Assembly: GCF_030653755.1 (NCBI RefSeq)
Contig: NZ_JAURYU010000049.1
Coordinates: 1 to 64,000, forward strand
From: Methylotenera sp.
GTDB taxonomy: Bacteria > Pseudomonadota > Gammaproteobacteria > Burkholderiales > Methylophilaceae
Reading direction: 5' to 3'
DNA: 64,000 nt
The notes beneath the pieces were generated by a model, which saw nothing but the letters and a program-made list of their open reading frames with translations, was not told the origin of the DNA and searched no databases. A program made the position numbers and the translations under genes. Shown one piece after another: positions 1 to 8,741 of the stretch (position 1 is the stretch's first letter; the number at the start of each line of letters is the position of its first letter).

Positions 1-290
1 CCGTCGACTTTAACGAACTCGAATTCAACCTGATCACCAATCTTTACTGTGTCCAGCAGAGCCTTGCCAGCAACGTTAAAAAACATGGTCATACCAGGCC
101 ATTTAAGCTCCGGAACAGCGTCATGCTTCAATTTAACCTTGCTTAATGCACTGTCCATGGCAACGACTTCACCTTTTGCTGAATAACTCTTTTGATTATC
201 TGTAGCCTGATGGTGTGCATCGTTGGCGTAGACTGGAGCAGCAGCGATACTCAATACCGCAACGAACATACAAATTAATAACTTTTTCAT
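1..290 (-). CDS. CusF-like periplasmic copper-binding protein, partial (runs off left edge)
   Basis: Minus-strand translation MKKLLICMFVAVLSIAAAAPVYANDAHHQATDNQKSYSAKGEVVAMDSALSKVKLKHDAVPELKWPGMTMFFNV...; signal peptide plus CusF-type WPGMTM motif. Confidence 0.85.
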   Translation of the reverse strand, partial: MKKLLICMFVAVLSIAAAPVYANDAHHQATDNQKSYSAKGEVVAMDSALSKVKLKHDAVPELKWPGMTMFFNVAGKALLDTVKIGDQVEFEFVKVD

Positions 291-351
291 TTCTTTGATC
301 CTTTAATGTTTGATTGAATCTGGGCGGGACGTTGCCCGCCCGATTCACAAA

Positions 352-777
352 TTAATGCTTGTGTGTATTGTCAGTTCCTTTGGACATACAGTCCATTTCA
401 CCTGACCCTTTAGACATGCCACCCATATTCATCATCATGTGATGCTCGTCCATCATCTGGCTCATCATTTCATCCATGAGTTTCTGATGCTCGCTCATCC
501 ATTCTTCATGTTCCTGCATGGTCATGCCTGACTTCGGTTTCATAGCCTGCATTTTGCCCATGTTGTCATGCATCATTTTCATGTGTTCGCCCATAAGTTT
601 TTTACGCTCATCGCCTTTGGCGGCCTCAGCTGCTTTAAGCTTCTGCTTGGCTTGCATAACTTTTTGAGTCATCTGCCTTTGAAATTCATCCTGCGCAGCA
701 ATCGCGGACACAGATAGAAAGCTGATGCTACAGACAGCAAGTGTTGCAATCATTTTGTAAATGGTTTGATTCTTCAT
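352..777 (-). CDS. Met/His-rich secreted small protein, likely metal (copper) associated
   Basis: ORF; internal Met at 777 gives a clean signal peptide (MKNQTIYKMIATLAVCSISFLSVSAIAA); Met-rich C-terminus; next to CusF-like gene. Confidence 0.65.
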   Translation of the reverse strand: MKNQTIYKMIATLAVCSISFLSVSAIAAQDEFQRQMTQKVMQAKQKLKAAEAAKGDERKKLMGEHMKMMHDNMGKMQAMKPKSGMTMQEHEEWMSEHQKLMDEMMSQMMDEHHMMMNMGGMSKGSGEMDCMSKGTDNTHKH

Positions 778-992
778 GATAAATACTCCTAGACAATTTA
801 TAGTCACTGCAATTGCATAGAGGTGGTTCAGCAGTCGTGCGCGGTTATGTATAGGCGTAAACAGCCATACGCTAGACCTCGAACGGATATAAAACCACCG
901 CCGGGAATACGTGCCGAAGAAATAGAAGTGTGTTGGGTACGATCAAGTACTCAGATAAGCATCTGAGTTCGAGAGCCGTTTAAAACAAGACG

Positions 993-1014
993 ACCTTCGG
1001 CACTATGCGAAGGT
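993..1014 (-). terminator. Hairpin at the 3' end of the 1003-1371 CDS
   Basis: ACCTTCG gcatagtg.. CGAAGGT arms on the minus strand, followed by T-rich CGTCTTGTTTT. Confidence 0.45.
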
Positions 1015-1371
1015 TTGTCTGGGGGGATGAAAAAGTGAGGGTGGAACGGTATCCGGAACTTCAGATATATCGGTGGAGTACATAGGTAATGCACCACTAA
1101 ATTCCAGAGGGGTGTTAAATGGAATAATTGCCTGTGCTACGCTTAAATGGCAGGGCAGGCATTTGTCACATGTTACATTTTTAGCTGGTTTTGCACTGTC
1201 ATGGTGATCGCAGTGAGCCATATCATCCATATTGCTCATGTCAGCATTCACCTGCATTTGCTGGGTATCATGCATCTGACAATTAGGCATAGCTACTGCT
1301 GCCATGCCTTCTACAGGGAGGCATATCAGCATAATGAATAGCGTAATGAATTTAATTATTTTGGACTTCAC
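1003..1371 (-). CDS. DUF2946-like / copper-associated small secreted protein with His and CxxC
   Basis: ORF with signal peptide, His/Met-rich central part and CDKCLPCH motif; metal gene neighbourhood. Confidence 0.55.
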   Translation of the reverse strand: MKSKIIKFITLFIMLICLPVEGMAAVAMPNCQMHDTQQMQVNADMSNMDDMAHCDHHDSAKPAKNVTCDKCLPCHLSVAQAIIPFNTPLEFSGALPMYSTDISEVPDTVPPSLFHPPRQTFA

Positions 1372-1448
1372 GGATCAATTTTACGCTTAAAAAAAACTCT
1401 TTGCAATTACTTGAACGTACTATGTATGATAAAAAATAGAAATGATAA

Positions 1449-1838
1449 TTGGAACTCATTTTGAAAACGTTATTGATATTCGCATTTTTACTGGCTTTGT
1501 CCGGTTGTAGCAGCATTCCAAGTGGTGGTCGCGACAATTGGATAGGACATACCGAATCGGGAGAAGCTTCTTTCTACGCTGATAAATTTCAGAATCGAAA
1601 AACTGCTAGCGGAGAGCGGTATAACCATAGTTTAAAAACAGCGGCTCATAACAAAATCCCTTTCGGTTCAAGCGTAAAGGTAACGAACAAGAATAATGGC
1701 AAAAGCGTCGTTGTAAAAGTAAATGATCGTGGCCAATTCGCAAAAGGCCGAGTTATTGATCTTTCAAAATCTGCATTTATTAGTATTGGCAACCCATCTT
1801 CTGGTGTGATAAACGTTAGTATAGAAGTTGTTCAGTAG
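1449..1838 (+). CDS. RlpA-like double-psi beta-barrel lipoprotein (short, no SPOR domain)
   Basis: Lipobox LSGC; GEASFYADKFQNRKTASGERYN...AAHNKIPFGSSVKVTNKNNGKSVVVKVNDRGQFAKGRVIDLSKSAF is the RlpA signature. Confidence 0.85.
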   Translation: MELILKTLLIFAFLLALSGCSSIPSGGRDNWIGHTESGEASFYADKFQNRKTASGERYNHSLKTAAHNKIPFGSSVKVTNKNNGKSVVVKVNDRGQFAKGRVIDLSKSAFISIGNPSSGVINVSIEVVQ

Positions 1839-1901
1839 CACATGACGATTCCTTCATGCGTGACGCCGCTTCGCGGCACAGCTTAATTCAGACATTGAAC
1901 G
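1836..1901 (+). other. Degenerate integron attC-like site (relic)
   Basis: Starts at the stop codon of the preceding ORF; ACGCCGCTTCGCGGCaCaGCTTAATTCAgaCaTTgaAC closely matches the recalled aadA-type attC (ACGCCGCTTCGCGGCGCGGCTTAATTCAGGCGTTAGA); left arm and core GTT are degraded. Confidence 0.45.
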
Positions 1902-2003
1902 TCCGCTTTGGGCTGTGATCACAGTCGGTTAGCTTCTATAGTTGACCGTCAGCTTTGCGGATTTATCTGTCATTTGAATATGAGATATACACAGCAATTT
2001 CGG

Positions 2004-2138
2004 AGTTACGTATTTATTAAAATGATCTGCCAAAAAATAGTGATGCATTGCTCGAAAGTTACGTATTTTCTGACGTAACATTAAATTCTAGTCAAATTTG
2101 AATGGCTCTAAACCGTGACATCAAGTTACGTATTTATT
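2004..2138. repeat. Three copies of AGTTACGTATTT(ATT) at 2004, 2057 and 2124
   Basis: Direct reading; copies 1 and 3 share AGTTACGTATTTATT, copy 2 is AGTTACGTATTTT followed by inverted ACGTAAC at 2073-2079. Confidence 0.7.
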
Positions 2139-2208
2139 CTCGTGAAATAAATCAACCTTAACTAGATTACAAAATAGTAAGTCATTGAGTTTGTCAGTTA
2201 ATTCATAC

Positions 2209-2241
2209 AAAAAGCCTTAGTGGTTACACTAAGGCTTTTTT
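2209..2241 (+). terminator. Intrinsic terminator
   Basis: AAAAAGCCTTAGTGgttaCACTAAGGCTTTTTT: 9-bp stem with U tract. Confidence 0.85.
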
Positions 2242-2365
2242 ATTTACATGCTTAACGCCAACTCAAGATGAGCCCAACACCTCACTACAAATGCACTACA
2301 TGATGAATCGCACGGATATGGAGTTGTAGGATATGGATGTAAAAACTTATTATCTTCAATCCCGT

Positions 2366-2397
2366 CCTCATATCGTATTGATAGATACGATATGAGG
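2366..2397 (-). terminator. 13-bp perfect hairpin just downstream of pepN
   Basis: CCTCATATCGTAT tgatag ATACGATATGAGG; no U tract, so terminator function uncertain. Confidence 0.5.
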
Positions 2398-2416
2398 CAC
2401 AAGGGCATTAGTAAAA

Positions 2417-5029
2417 TCACCCCTTCAAACTTTTACTTACCACCTCAAACACATCGTTAGAAAGCTTCGGGGTATCCATAATGGCTTGCAAGGCTTCTTT
2501 CATATACACCTGTAGTGCAGGGGTATAACGTTTCCATTCGCGCAATGGTACAACCTGACGTGCGGCAATTTGTGGGTTAATTTCATTTAGCTCAATAATG
2601 ACATCCCTTAACAAGGCATAACCTTGGCCGCTTGGGTCATGAAACTTCACAGGGTTATTGATGGCGAATGCTGAGTACAGCGAGCGCACGCGATTAGGAT
2701 TTTTAATATTAAAGTCTGGATGTTGACGTAGCTTGGCAAAGTCATCGAATATTTCACTTCTGTTCGCAATCGCCTGCAGTGAAAACCATTTATCCACTAC
2801 TAATGGATAGTCTTTAAATCGGCGATAGAAATCAGCAAAGACCACCTCCCGCTCGGCTTGGGCGCTGTCTGATAAACAAGATAACGCTGCGACAATATCG
2901 GTCATGTTGTCCGCTTGGTCATAATGCGCTTTGGCACGTGTAGCACAGCCTGTGCCGTTACTCACAGTCAACAATTCAAGCACTGTATTTTGCAGCGCTC
3001 TGCGCCCCATCGCCTCTGGTGAGATAGAAAACTCACCCGTGTTTCGATTCTCTTCATATAAACGCACAAGCGCGTCTTTATGTGTACGCTTAATTGCTTT
3101 AAGTATATGTGTACGTGCTTGATCTATGGCAGCAGGATCAATCACTGCTTGCGTTTGTGATATCACCGCAATTGCAGGTAAAGTAAGGGCCCGCGCCAGC
3201 AATGCTTTGTCGCTTTTCCCACCAAGACCTTGGCTAATAATGACACCAAAGTCGTCCACATATTGAGAGATATCGGCTTCATTATCTGCCATCACGCGCT
3301 CAATATTGCGCAGTGCTAGCGTTTGACCTGCCTCCCACTTATTGAAGCCATCGGTATCTTTTAACTGTAATAGACGAAGGTCATCATCGCTCAGGTCTGT
3401 GATTAATTTCACAGGGGCAGAAAAGCCGCGCAAAATAGACGGCACTGGGCGTGTATTGACATCGTTGAAAGTGAAACTTTGCTCACGTTCGGTCAACTCA
3501 AGAATTTTTGTTGCGTGCGTTTCAACCCCCTCTTGACTCAACAACCCAACCGCAACGGGAATATGTAATGGCTTTTTATCGGTTTGCCCTGAGGTGTCAG
3601 CCTGAGATTGTTTCAGTGTAAGCGTGAATGTCTGTTCCGCCAGATTGTACTGACTTCTCACTTTTAAAGTGGGCGTACCTGCCTGCTTGTACCATAAAAA
3701 GAATTGGGACATATCGCGCCCAGATGCATCGGCCATGCATTGCACAAAATCATCACAGGTAACAGCGTGCCCATCATAACGCTCAAAATAAAGATCGGTC
3801 GCTTTGCGGAATGTATCTTGTCCCAGCAACGTATGTTGCATGCGGATAATTTCCGCCCCTTTTTCATACACGGTTTTAGTGTAAAAATTGCTAATCTCAA
3901 TAAACTGATCTGGCTGCACTGAATGCGCAAGCGGGCTAGCATCTTCTGAAAACTGCAAGCGACGTAGAGAGTTCACATCATCAATACGCTGCACAGCACG
4001 CGAGTTCATGTCTGCACTAAACTCCTGATCTCTAAACACGGTAAAGCCTTCTTTAAGAGAGAGTTGAAACCAGTCGCGGCAAGTGACGCGATTTCCCGTC
4101 CAATTATGAAAATACTCATGCGCAACTACGCCCTCAACACTCATAAAATCTGAATCGGTTGCGGTTTCTTGATGGGCAAGCACTAGCGCTGTATTAAAGA
4201 TATTAAGTGAGGTGTTTTCCATTGCGCCCATATTGAAGTCATTCACGGCGACGATATTGAACAAATCAAGTTCATACTCACGGCCGTATTTCTCCTCATC
4301 CCATTTCATGGATTTTTTAAGCGATTGCATGGCATGATCGCACTGTTTTTCATCACCAGCGCGAACGTAAATATGCAGATCAACATGGCGCCCAGACATG
4401 GTCTTGAACGAATCTTCGATTCTGACAAGGTCACCAGCAACTAAAGCGAAAAGGTAACAAGGTTTTGGGAATGGGTCATTCCAAACCGTAAAGTGGCGCC
4501 CGCTCGCAAGCTCGCCTGAATCGGTTAAATTGCCGTTAGATAACAGTACTGGATAATTACTTTTATCCCCCTCAATGCGCACAGTAAATGTGCTTAGCAC
4601 ATCGGGTCTATCTTGAAAGAAAGTAATACGGCGAAAACCTTCAGCTTCGCATTGAGTGCAATAGGTTCCCTGAGACTTATACAGCCCTTCCAGCGCAGTA
4701 TTAGAAGCTGGATCAATTTCCGAACGAATCGTCAAAGTAAACTTATCACCCGCATCGGTGATTGTCATTTTATTGTCAGCCACTTTGTAGCTATGAAATG
4801 GAATATTATCAATCTCAACAGAAATAATCGTTTGATCTTGTCCATTTAAAACGAGAACTGTTGAGTCGCTATCTGGGTTTTTAATATATTGCACCTCTGA
4901 TTGCACGATTGTTTTGTCTTCTAGCAATTCAAAAGAGAGATTAACGTGTGCTACTTTATAGGGAGCAGGCGTATAGTCTTTTAGGTAAATAGTCTTGGGC
5001 GTCACGCTAGTTTCTGGGCTCATCATCAA
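2417..5029 (-). CDS. pepN: Aminopeptidase N
   Basis: 870 aa; GAMENTSLN and VAHEYFHNWTGNRVTCRDWFQLSLKEGFTVFRDQEFS motifs of M1 PepN. Confidence 0.97.
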   Translation of the reverse strand: MMMSPETSVTPKTIYLKDYTPAPYKVAHVNLSFELLEDKTIVQSEVQYIKNPDSDSTVLVLNGQDQTIISVEIDNIPFHSYKVADNKMTITDAGDKFTLTIRSEIDPASNTALEGLYKSQGTYCTQCEAEGFRRITFFQDRPDVLSTFTVRIEGDKSNYPVLLSNGNLTDSGELASGRHFTVWNDPFPKPCYLFALVAGDLVRIEDSFKTMSGRHVDLHIYVRAGDEKQCDHAMQSLKKSMKWDEEKYGREYELDLFNIVAVNDFNMGAMENTSLNIFNTALVLAHQETATDSDFMSVEGVVAHEYFHNWTGNRVTCRDWFQLSLKEGFTVFRDQEFSADMNSRAVQRIDDVNSLRRLQFSEDASPLAHSVQPDQFIEISNFYTKTVYEKGAEIIRMQHTLLGQDTFRKATDLYFERYDGHAVTCDDFVQCMADASGRDMSQFFLWYKQAGTPTLKVRSQYNLAEQTFTLTLKQSQADTSGQTDKKPLHIPVAVGLLSQEGVETHATKILELTEREQSFTFNDVNTRPVPSILRGFSAPVKLITDLSDDDLRLLQLKDTDGFNKWEAGQTLALRNIERVMADNEADISQYVDDFGVIISQGLGGKSDKALLARALTLPAIAVISQTQAVIDPAAIDQARTHILKAIKRTHKDALVRLYEENRNTGEFSISPEAMGRRALQNTVLELLTVSNGTGCATRAKAHYDQADNMTDIVAALSCLSDSAQAEREVVFADFYRRFKDYPLVVDKWFSLQAIANRSEIFDDFAKLRQHPDFNIKNPNRVRSLYSAFAINNPVKFHDPSGQGYALLRDVIIELNEINPQIAARQVVPLREWKRYTPALQVYMKEALQAIMDTPKLSNDVFEVVSKSLKG

Positions 5030-5289
5030 AAATCTCTTTTAATTATTGTTCTGTTACTCAACAGTATAAATAGATTGTATTTAAGTTGAATAGTTTTATA
5101 AACGTATGTTTAAAATTGGATAGCATTTATATTTAAAGTTTAGGCTAAAAACAGATGAAACCATCACGTCAAAAATAGGCTTACTTCTTACGCTTTATAA
5201 ATGGACTAAAAATGGGTGAGTCTGAATCTTTCACAGCACATTAATTTTTTAACTAACCAAAAACTAAAAATCTGTTAAAATACGCAACT

Positions 5290-5619
5290 ATGTTGCAAAG
5301 ACTATTCATTCACTTAACGCTTATCCTTGTATTTGCTTTCACGCAGATAGGCGTTGCTACGCATGAAATCAGTCACATCACTGATAGCACCAAGCATTCG
5401 CAGAATGATGAAAACTCGCAACAAAAAAACACGGCTGCCGAACAATGTGCGCAATGTATTAGTTATGCAAAAATCGCCAGTGGTTTATTGTCAGCCATTC
5501 TGACAGCACAAATCAACCAGACTAATTTAGCTTCAACGCTGAGCCAGCACATACCTTTTCAACAATATTCATCAAGCCCCTACGCAGCAAGAGCCCCACC
5601 TCAAATAACGAGCATTTAA
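5290..5619 (+). CDS. Small secreted DUF2946-like protein upstream of TonB-dependent receptor
   Basis: ORF with signal peptide, His-containing ATHEISHITDSTKHSQ, CAQC; directly precedes ZnuD-like gene. Confidence 0.55.
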   Translation: MLQRLFIHLTLILVFAFTQIGVATHEISHITDSTKHSQNDENSQQKNTAAEQCAQCISYAKIASGLLSAILTAQINQTNLASTLSQHIPFQQYSSSPYAARAPPQITSI

Positions 5620-5685
5620 TTTAAAAATCACAGCAGACTTAATATCGCCTGCTGGTTACTCGTTTTAATTTTTGAGGTTATCAAT

Positions 5686-7719
5686 ATGCATTACTCCCCT
5701 AATGTACAAGTGCTTAACACATTTGTGTTTAGACCTATATTTATTGCTGTAGCAATGACACTTGCATCACCATCCATGGCAGCAGACGCCAATACGGCGA
5801 TAGACCTACCAACCGTGCCAGTAACAGGCAACCCTTTAGGCGTCAGTTCTGACGAGTTAGTGGTGCCAGTATCAGTGCTTAGCGGACGCGAGCTATCGCT
5901 GAAACGCGAAAGCACATTGGGTGAAACACTTAACGGTATTCCTGGGGTCAGTGCGACACAATTTGGCCCCAATGCATCACGCCCAGTGATTCGTGGATTA
6001 GATGGCGAACGCGTACGCATTATGCAAAACGGGGTAGGCATTTTAGATGCATCAAGCTTAAGCTTCGACCATGCGGTAGGTATCGACCCACTCATTATCG
6101 AACAAATAGATGTAGTTCGTGGGCCAGCAGCATTACTATATGGTGGCAGTGCAATGGGCGGCGTGGTCAATGCGATTGACCATCGCATCCCTAAAGAACA
6201 GTTAAACGGTGTGACTGGTCGTGCTGAAACAAGATTTGGCGGTCCAGACAACACTCGCAATGGTGCAGCAGTCATTGATATCGGCAACGGACAAATTGCG
6301 ATTCATGCCGACGCATACACCAGAAAAACCAGCGATTTAGATATTCCAGGTTATGCGGTATCTCGCAGAAAAAGCGAACAACCTGACGGCCCAGCCCGTG
6401 AAAACCGCGGAAAACTAGTCAACAGCAGTGCTGACGGTGACGGCGGCGCGCTAGGTGCAGCTTTAACCTTTGATAATGGTTATATTGGCGCTTCTTTTTC
6501 TACCTTGAACAATAATTACGGTGTTGTTGCAGAAGAAGATGTTCGTATCGACATGCAAAGTGATAGATGGGATATCGCGAGCGAATTCACAGACTTAGGT
6601 GGCCTCATTAACCGCGTTAAATTTCGCATTGCCCATACCAACTACGAACATCGTGAATTAGAAGATGGTGAAGTAGGCACCACTTTCAAAAACAGAGGCT
6701 TGGAAAGTAGCATTGAGTTAGGCCACAGCCCGATTGGACAGTTAAATGGCGTAGTAGGCTATCAATTTAGCAATACCAATTTCGAAGCATTAGGCGATGA
6801 AGCCTTTGTACCTAGCGTCAACACACAAAACCAAGCGGCCTATATTTATGAAGAATTAGCCATCAATCAACATAAAATAACTTTTGGCGGACGCTTAGGT
6901 CACACGACGGTGGACGCCAAAGATAGTGCCAATTTTGGCGTAGGTCAGAAAAACAGCTTTAATCCAAATAGCTTTGCACTAGGCGGCTTATACAACATAG
7001 ATAGCAATTGGTCACTTACGGGCAACTTATCGCATAACGAACGTGCGCCAAGTTATTTTGAGCTGTATGCTAACGGTGCTCACGTAGCCACTGGTCAATT
7101 TGAAGTAGGTAACGCTGACTTTAAGAAAGAACGCTCAAAAGGCATTGATGCTCAATTACGTTGGAAGGATGCAAAAAACTCATTCAGTATCGGCACTTAT
7201 TACACAAGGTTTAGCAATTTTATCGGGCTTTTTGAAACAGGCAATGAGATTGATGTTGACGGCGAGTTTTTACCTGAAGCACAGTTCAGAGCAGTTCCCG
7301 CTACATTTAAAGGCTTAGAAGCTGAAGCTAAACTTAGCATGACAGATCATCTAAACTTGAACTTACTGGGCGACTACGTGCATGCTAAAGACAAACGTAA
7401 TAATGAGTATTTACCTAGAATCGCACCATTGCGCATAGGTGCAGGACTACATTACCAACACAACAGTATTGGTGCAAGATTAGATGTACTCAAAGCATTT
7501 GGACAAGACAGAACCGCTGAGAATGAATTAAAAACTGATGGTTACACCAATGTCAGCGCACTAGTGTCTTACAAACTACCAACTAAATTGAATTTAGAGT
7601 TATTTGCAAAAGCCAATAACTTGCTTAACCAAGAAATTCGCGAGCATACATCGTTCCTAAAGGATATCTCGATGCAAGGTCAACGATCCATATTGTTTGG
7701 ACTACGTGGGGATTTCTAG
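5686..7719 (+). CDS. TonB-dependent outer-membrane receptor, ZnuD-like (zinc uptake)
   Basis: Plug domain GETLNGIPGVSATQFGPNASRPVIRGLDGERVRIMQNGVGILDASSLSFDHAVGIDPLIIEQIDVVRGPAALLYGGSAMGGVVNAID; C-terminal beta-barrel ending in F. Confidence 0.9.
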   Translation: MHYSPNVQVLNTFVFRPIFIAVAMTLASPSMAADANTAIDLPTVPVTGNPLGVSSDELVVPVSVLSGRELSLKRESTLGETLNGIPGVSATQFGPNASRPVIRGLDGERVRIMQNGVGILDASSLSFDHAVGIDPLIIEQIDVVRGPAALLYGGSAMGGVVNAIDHRIPKEQLNGVTGRAETRFGGPDNTRNGAAVIDIGNGQIAIHADAYTRKTSDLDIPGYAVSRRKSEQPDGPARENRGKLVNSSADGDGGALGAALTFDNGYIGASFSTLNNNYGVVAEEDVRIDMQSDRWDIASEFTDLGGLINRVKFRIAHTNYEHRELEDGEVGTTFKNRGLESSIELGHSPIGQLNGVVGYQFSNTNFEALGDEAFVPSVNTQNQAAYIYEELAINQHKITFGGRLGHTTVDAKDSANFGVGQKNSFNPNSFALGGLYNIDSNWSLTGNLSHNERAPSYFELYANGAHVATGQFEVGNADFKKERSKGIDAQLRWKDAKNSFSIGTYYTRFSNFIGLFETGNEIDVDGEFLPEAQFRAVPATFKGLEAEAKLSMTDHLNLNLLGDYVHAKDKRNNEYLPRIAPLRIGAGLHYQHNSIGARLDVLKAFGQDRTAENELKTDGYTNVSALVSYKLPTKLNLELFAKANNLLNQEIREHTSFLKDISMQGQRSILFGLRGDF

Positions 7720-7739
7720 TCAACTTTAGCACACCATAA

Positions 7740-7783
7740 AAGCGCAAACATAATCTAAATTTTTATCACTTATGTTTGCGCTT
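7740..7783. terminator. Bidirectional terminator-like inverted repeat
   Basis: AAGCGCAAACATAA ... TTATGTTTGCGCTT, 14-bp perfect arms, between convergent genes. Confidence 0.6.
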
Positions 7784-7793
7784 CTTTAATTGA

Positions 7794-8249
7794 TTAAGCA
7801 AATAGTACCAAACCCCAAACCACCGCCACAATCAGCAAGGCAATAAATACCGCAGCACTACCAATGTCTTTAGCCTGCTTTGCAAGCGCATGATGCTCAG
7901 TAGATGTATGATCCACCGCCGCCTCAATCGCAGAGTTAAGCAACTCAACAATTAATACCAACAGCACACTGGCAATCAACAAAGCTTGCTCAACTGGACT
8001 CTTGCCCAAATACACAGCAAGCGGCACCAAAACAATCGCCAGAAAAACCTCTTGGCGGAAAGCATCTTCGTGCACAAAAGCCGCTTTAAAGCCCTCAAGC
8101 GAATATCCAAATGCATTAATCAATCGACGGATACCAGTTTTACCCTTAAAAGGGCTGGTGGCTAAATGCTTTGAAGCTTGCGAGTGGTCTTTAGGCTTAC
8201 TTGAAGGTGTTAACATCATAGACTTTCTAAAAAATTGATCATGTAACAT
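7794..8249 (-). CDS. dgkA: Diacylglycerol kinase
   Basis: AFGYSLEGFKAAFVHEDAFRQEV and VELLNSAIEAAVD motifs; start may be an internal Met near 8216-8219. Confidence 0.93.
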   Translation of the reverse strand: MLHDQFFRKSMMLTPSSKPKDHSQASKHLATSPFKGKTGIRRLINAFGYSLEGFKAAFVHEDAFRQEVFLAIVLVPLAVYLGKSPVEQALLIASVLLVLIVELLNSAIEAAVDHTSTEHHALAKQAKDIGSAAVFIALLIVAVVWGLVLFA

Positions 8250-8337
8250 TAAATTGTTAATAGTTTAATGCATAGATTTTAACATGCGCTATCATAACGG
8301 TTTAAGCAATCACGATTAGATTAAACAAAGGACAATC

Positions 8338-8610
8338 ATGGCACGTACTGTTAATTGTATTAAATTGGGTAAAGAGGCAGATGGATTGGATTTCCCTCCA
8401 TACCCAGGTGAGTTAGGAAAACGTATCTACATGAGTGTATCAAAAGAAGCTTGGGCCGTATGGTTAAAGCAACAAACTATGCTCGTGAATGAAAATCGCC
8501 TGAGTTTAGCAGACCCCTCAGCACGCAAATACTTAACAGAGCAAACTGAAAAATACTTTTTTGGTGACGGCGCTGATACAGCAAGTGGATACGTACCACC
8601 GAAAGATTAA
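8338..8610 (+). CDS. Fe(2+)-trafficking protein YggX family
   Basis: [31 protein letters not shown]...[25 protein letters not shown] is YggX. Confidence 0.96.
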   Translation: MARTVNCIKLGKEADGLDFPPYPGELGKRIYMSVSKEAWAVWLKQQTMLVNENRLSLADPSARKYLTEQTEKYFFGDGADTASGYVPPKD

Positions 8611-8665
8611 CGACACCAGATGGTTCGTGATGGTTTCGTACAACGCTCCCATCACTTAAACCCAT

Positions 8666-8696
8666 AAAAAACGCCAGTCAATGACTGGCGTTTTTT
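8666..8696 (+). terminator. Intrinsic terminator
   Basis: AAAAAACGCCAGTCAaTGACTGGCGTTTTTT. Confidence 0.9.
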
Positions 8697-8741
8697 GCCT
8701 CACCAATGCGCTAGCATCCAAACCCTCTACCGCTAAATTGG

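Noticed and set aside
1147-1341. 64-aa plus-strand ORF antisense to the DUF2946-like gene
   Set aside because: Arises from His/Met codons of the opposite CDS; no independent support
5272-5296. Possible Zur box TGTTAAAATACGCAACTATGTTGCA before the ZnuD-associated gene
   Set aside because: Arms do not form a convincing Zur palindrome; needs a position weight matrix
5691-6287. 198-aa minus-strand ORF antisense to the ZnuD-like receptor
   Set aside because: Entirely inside a well-supported CDS; composition (Ser/Pro/Thr-rich) typical of shadow ORFs
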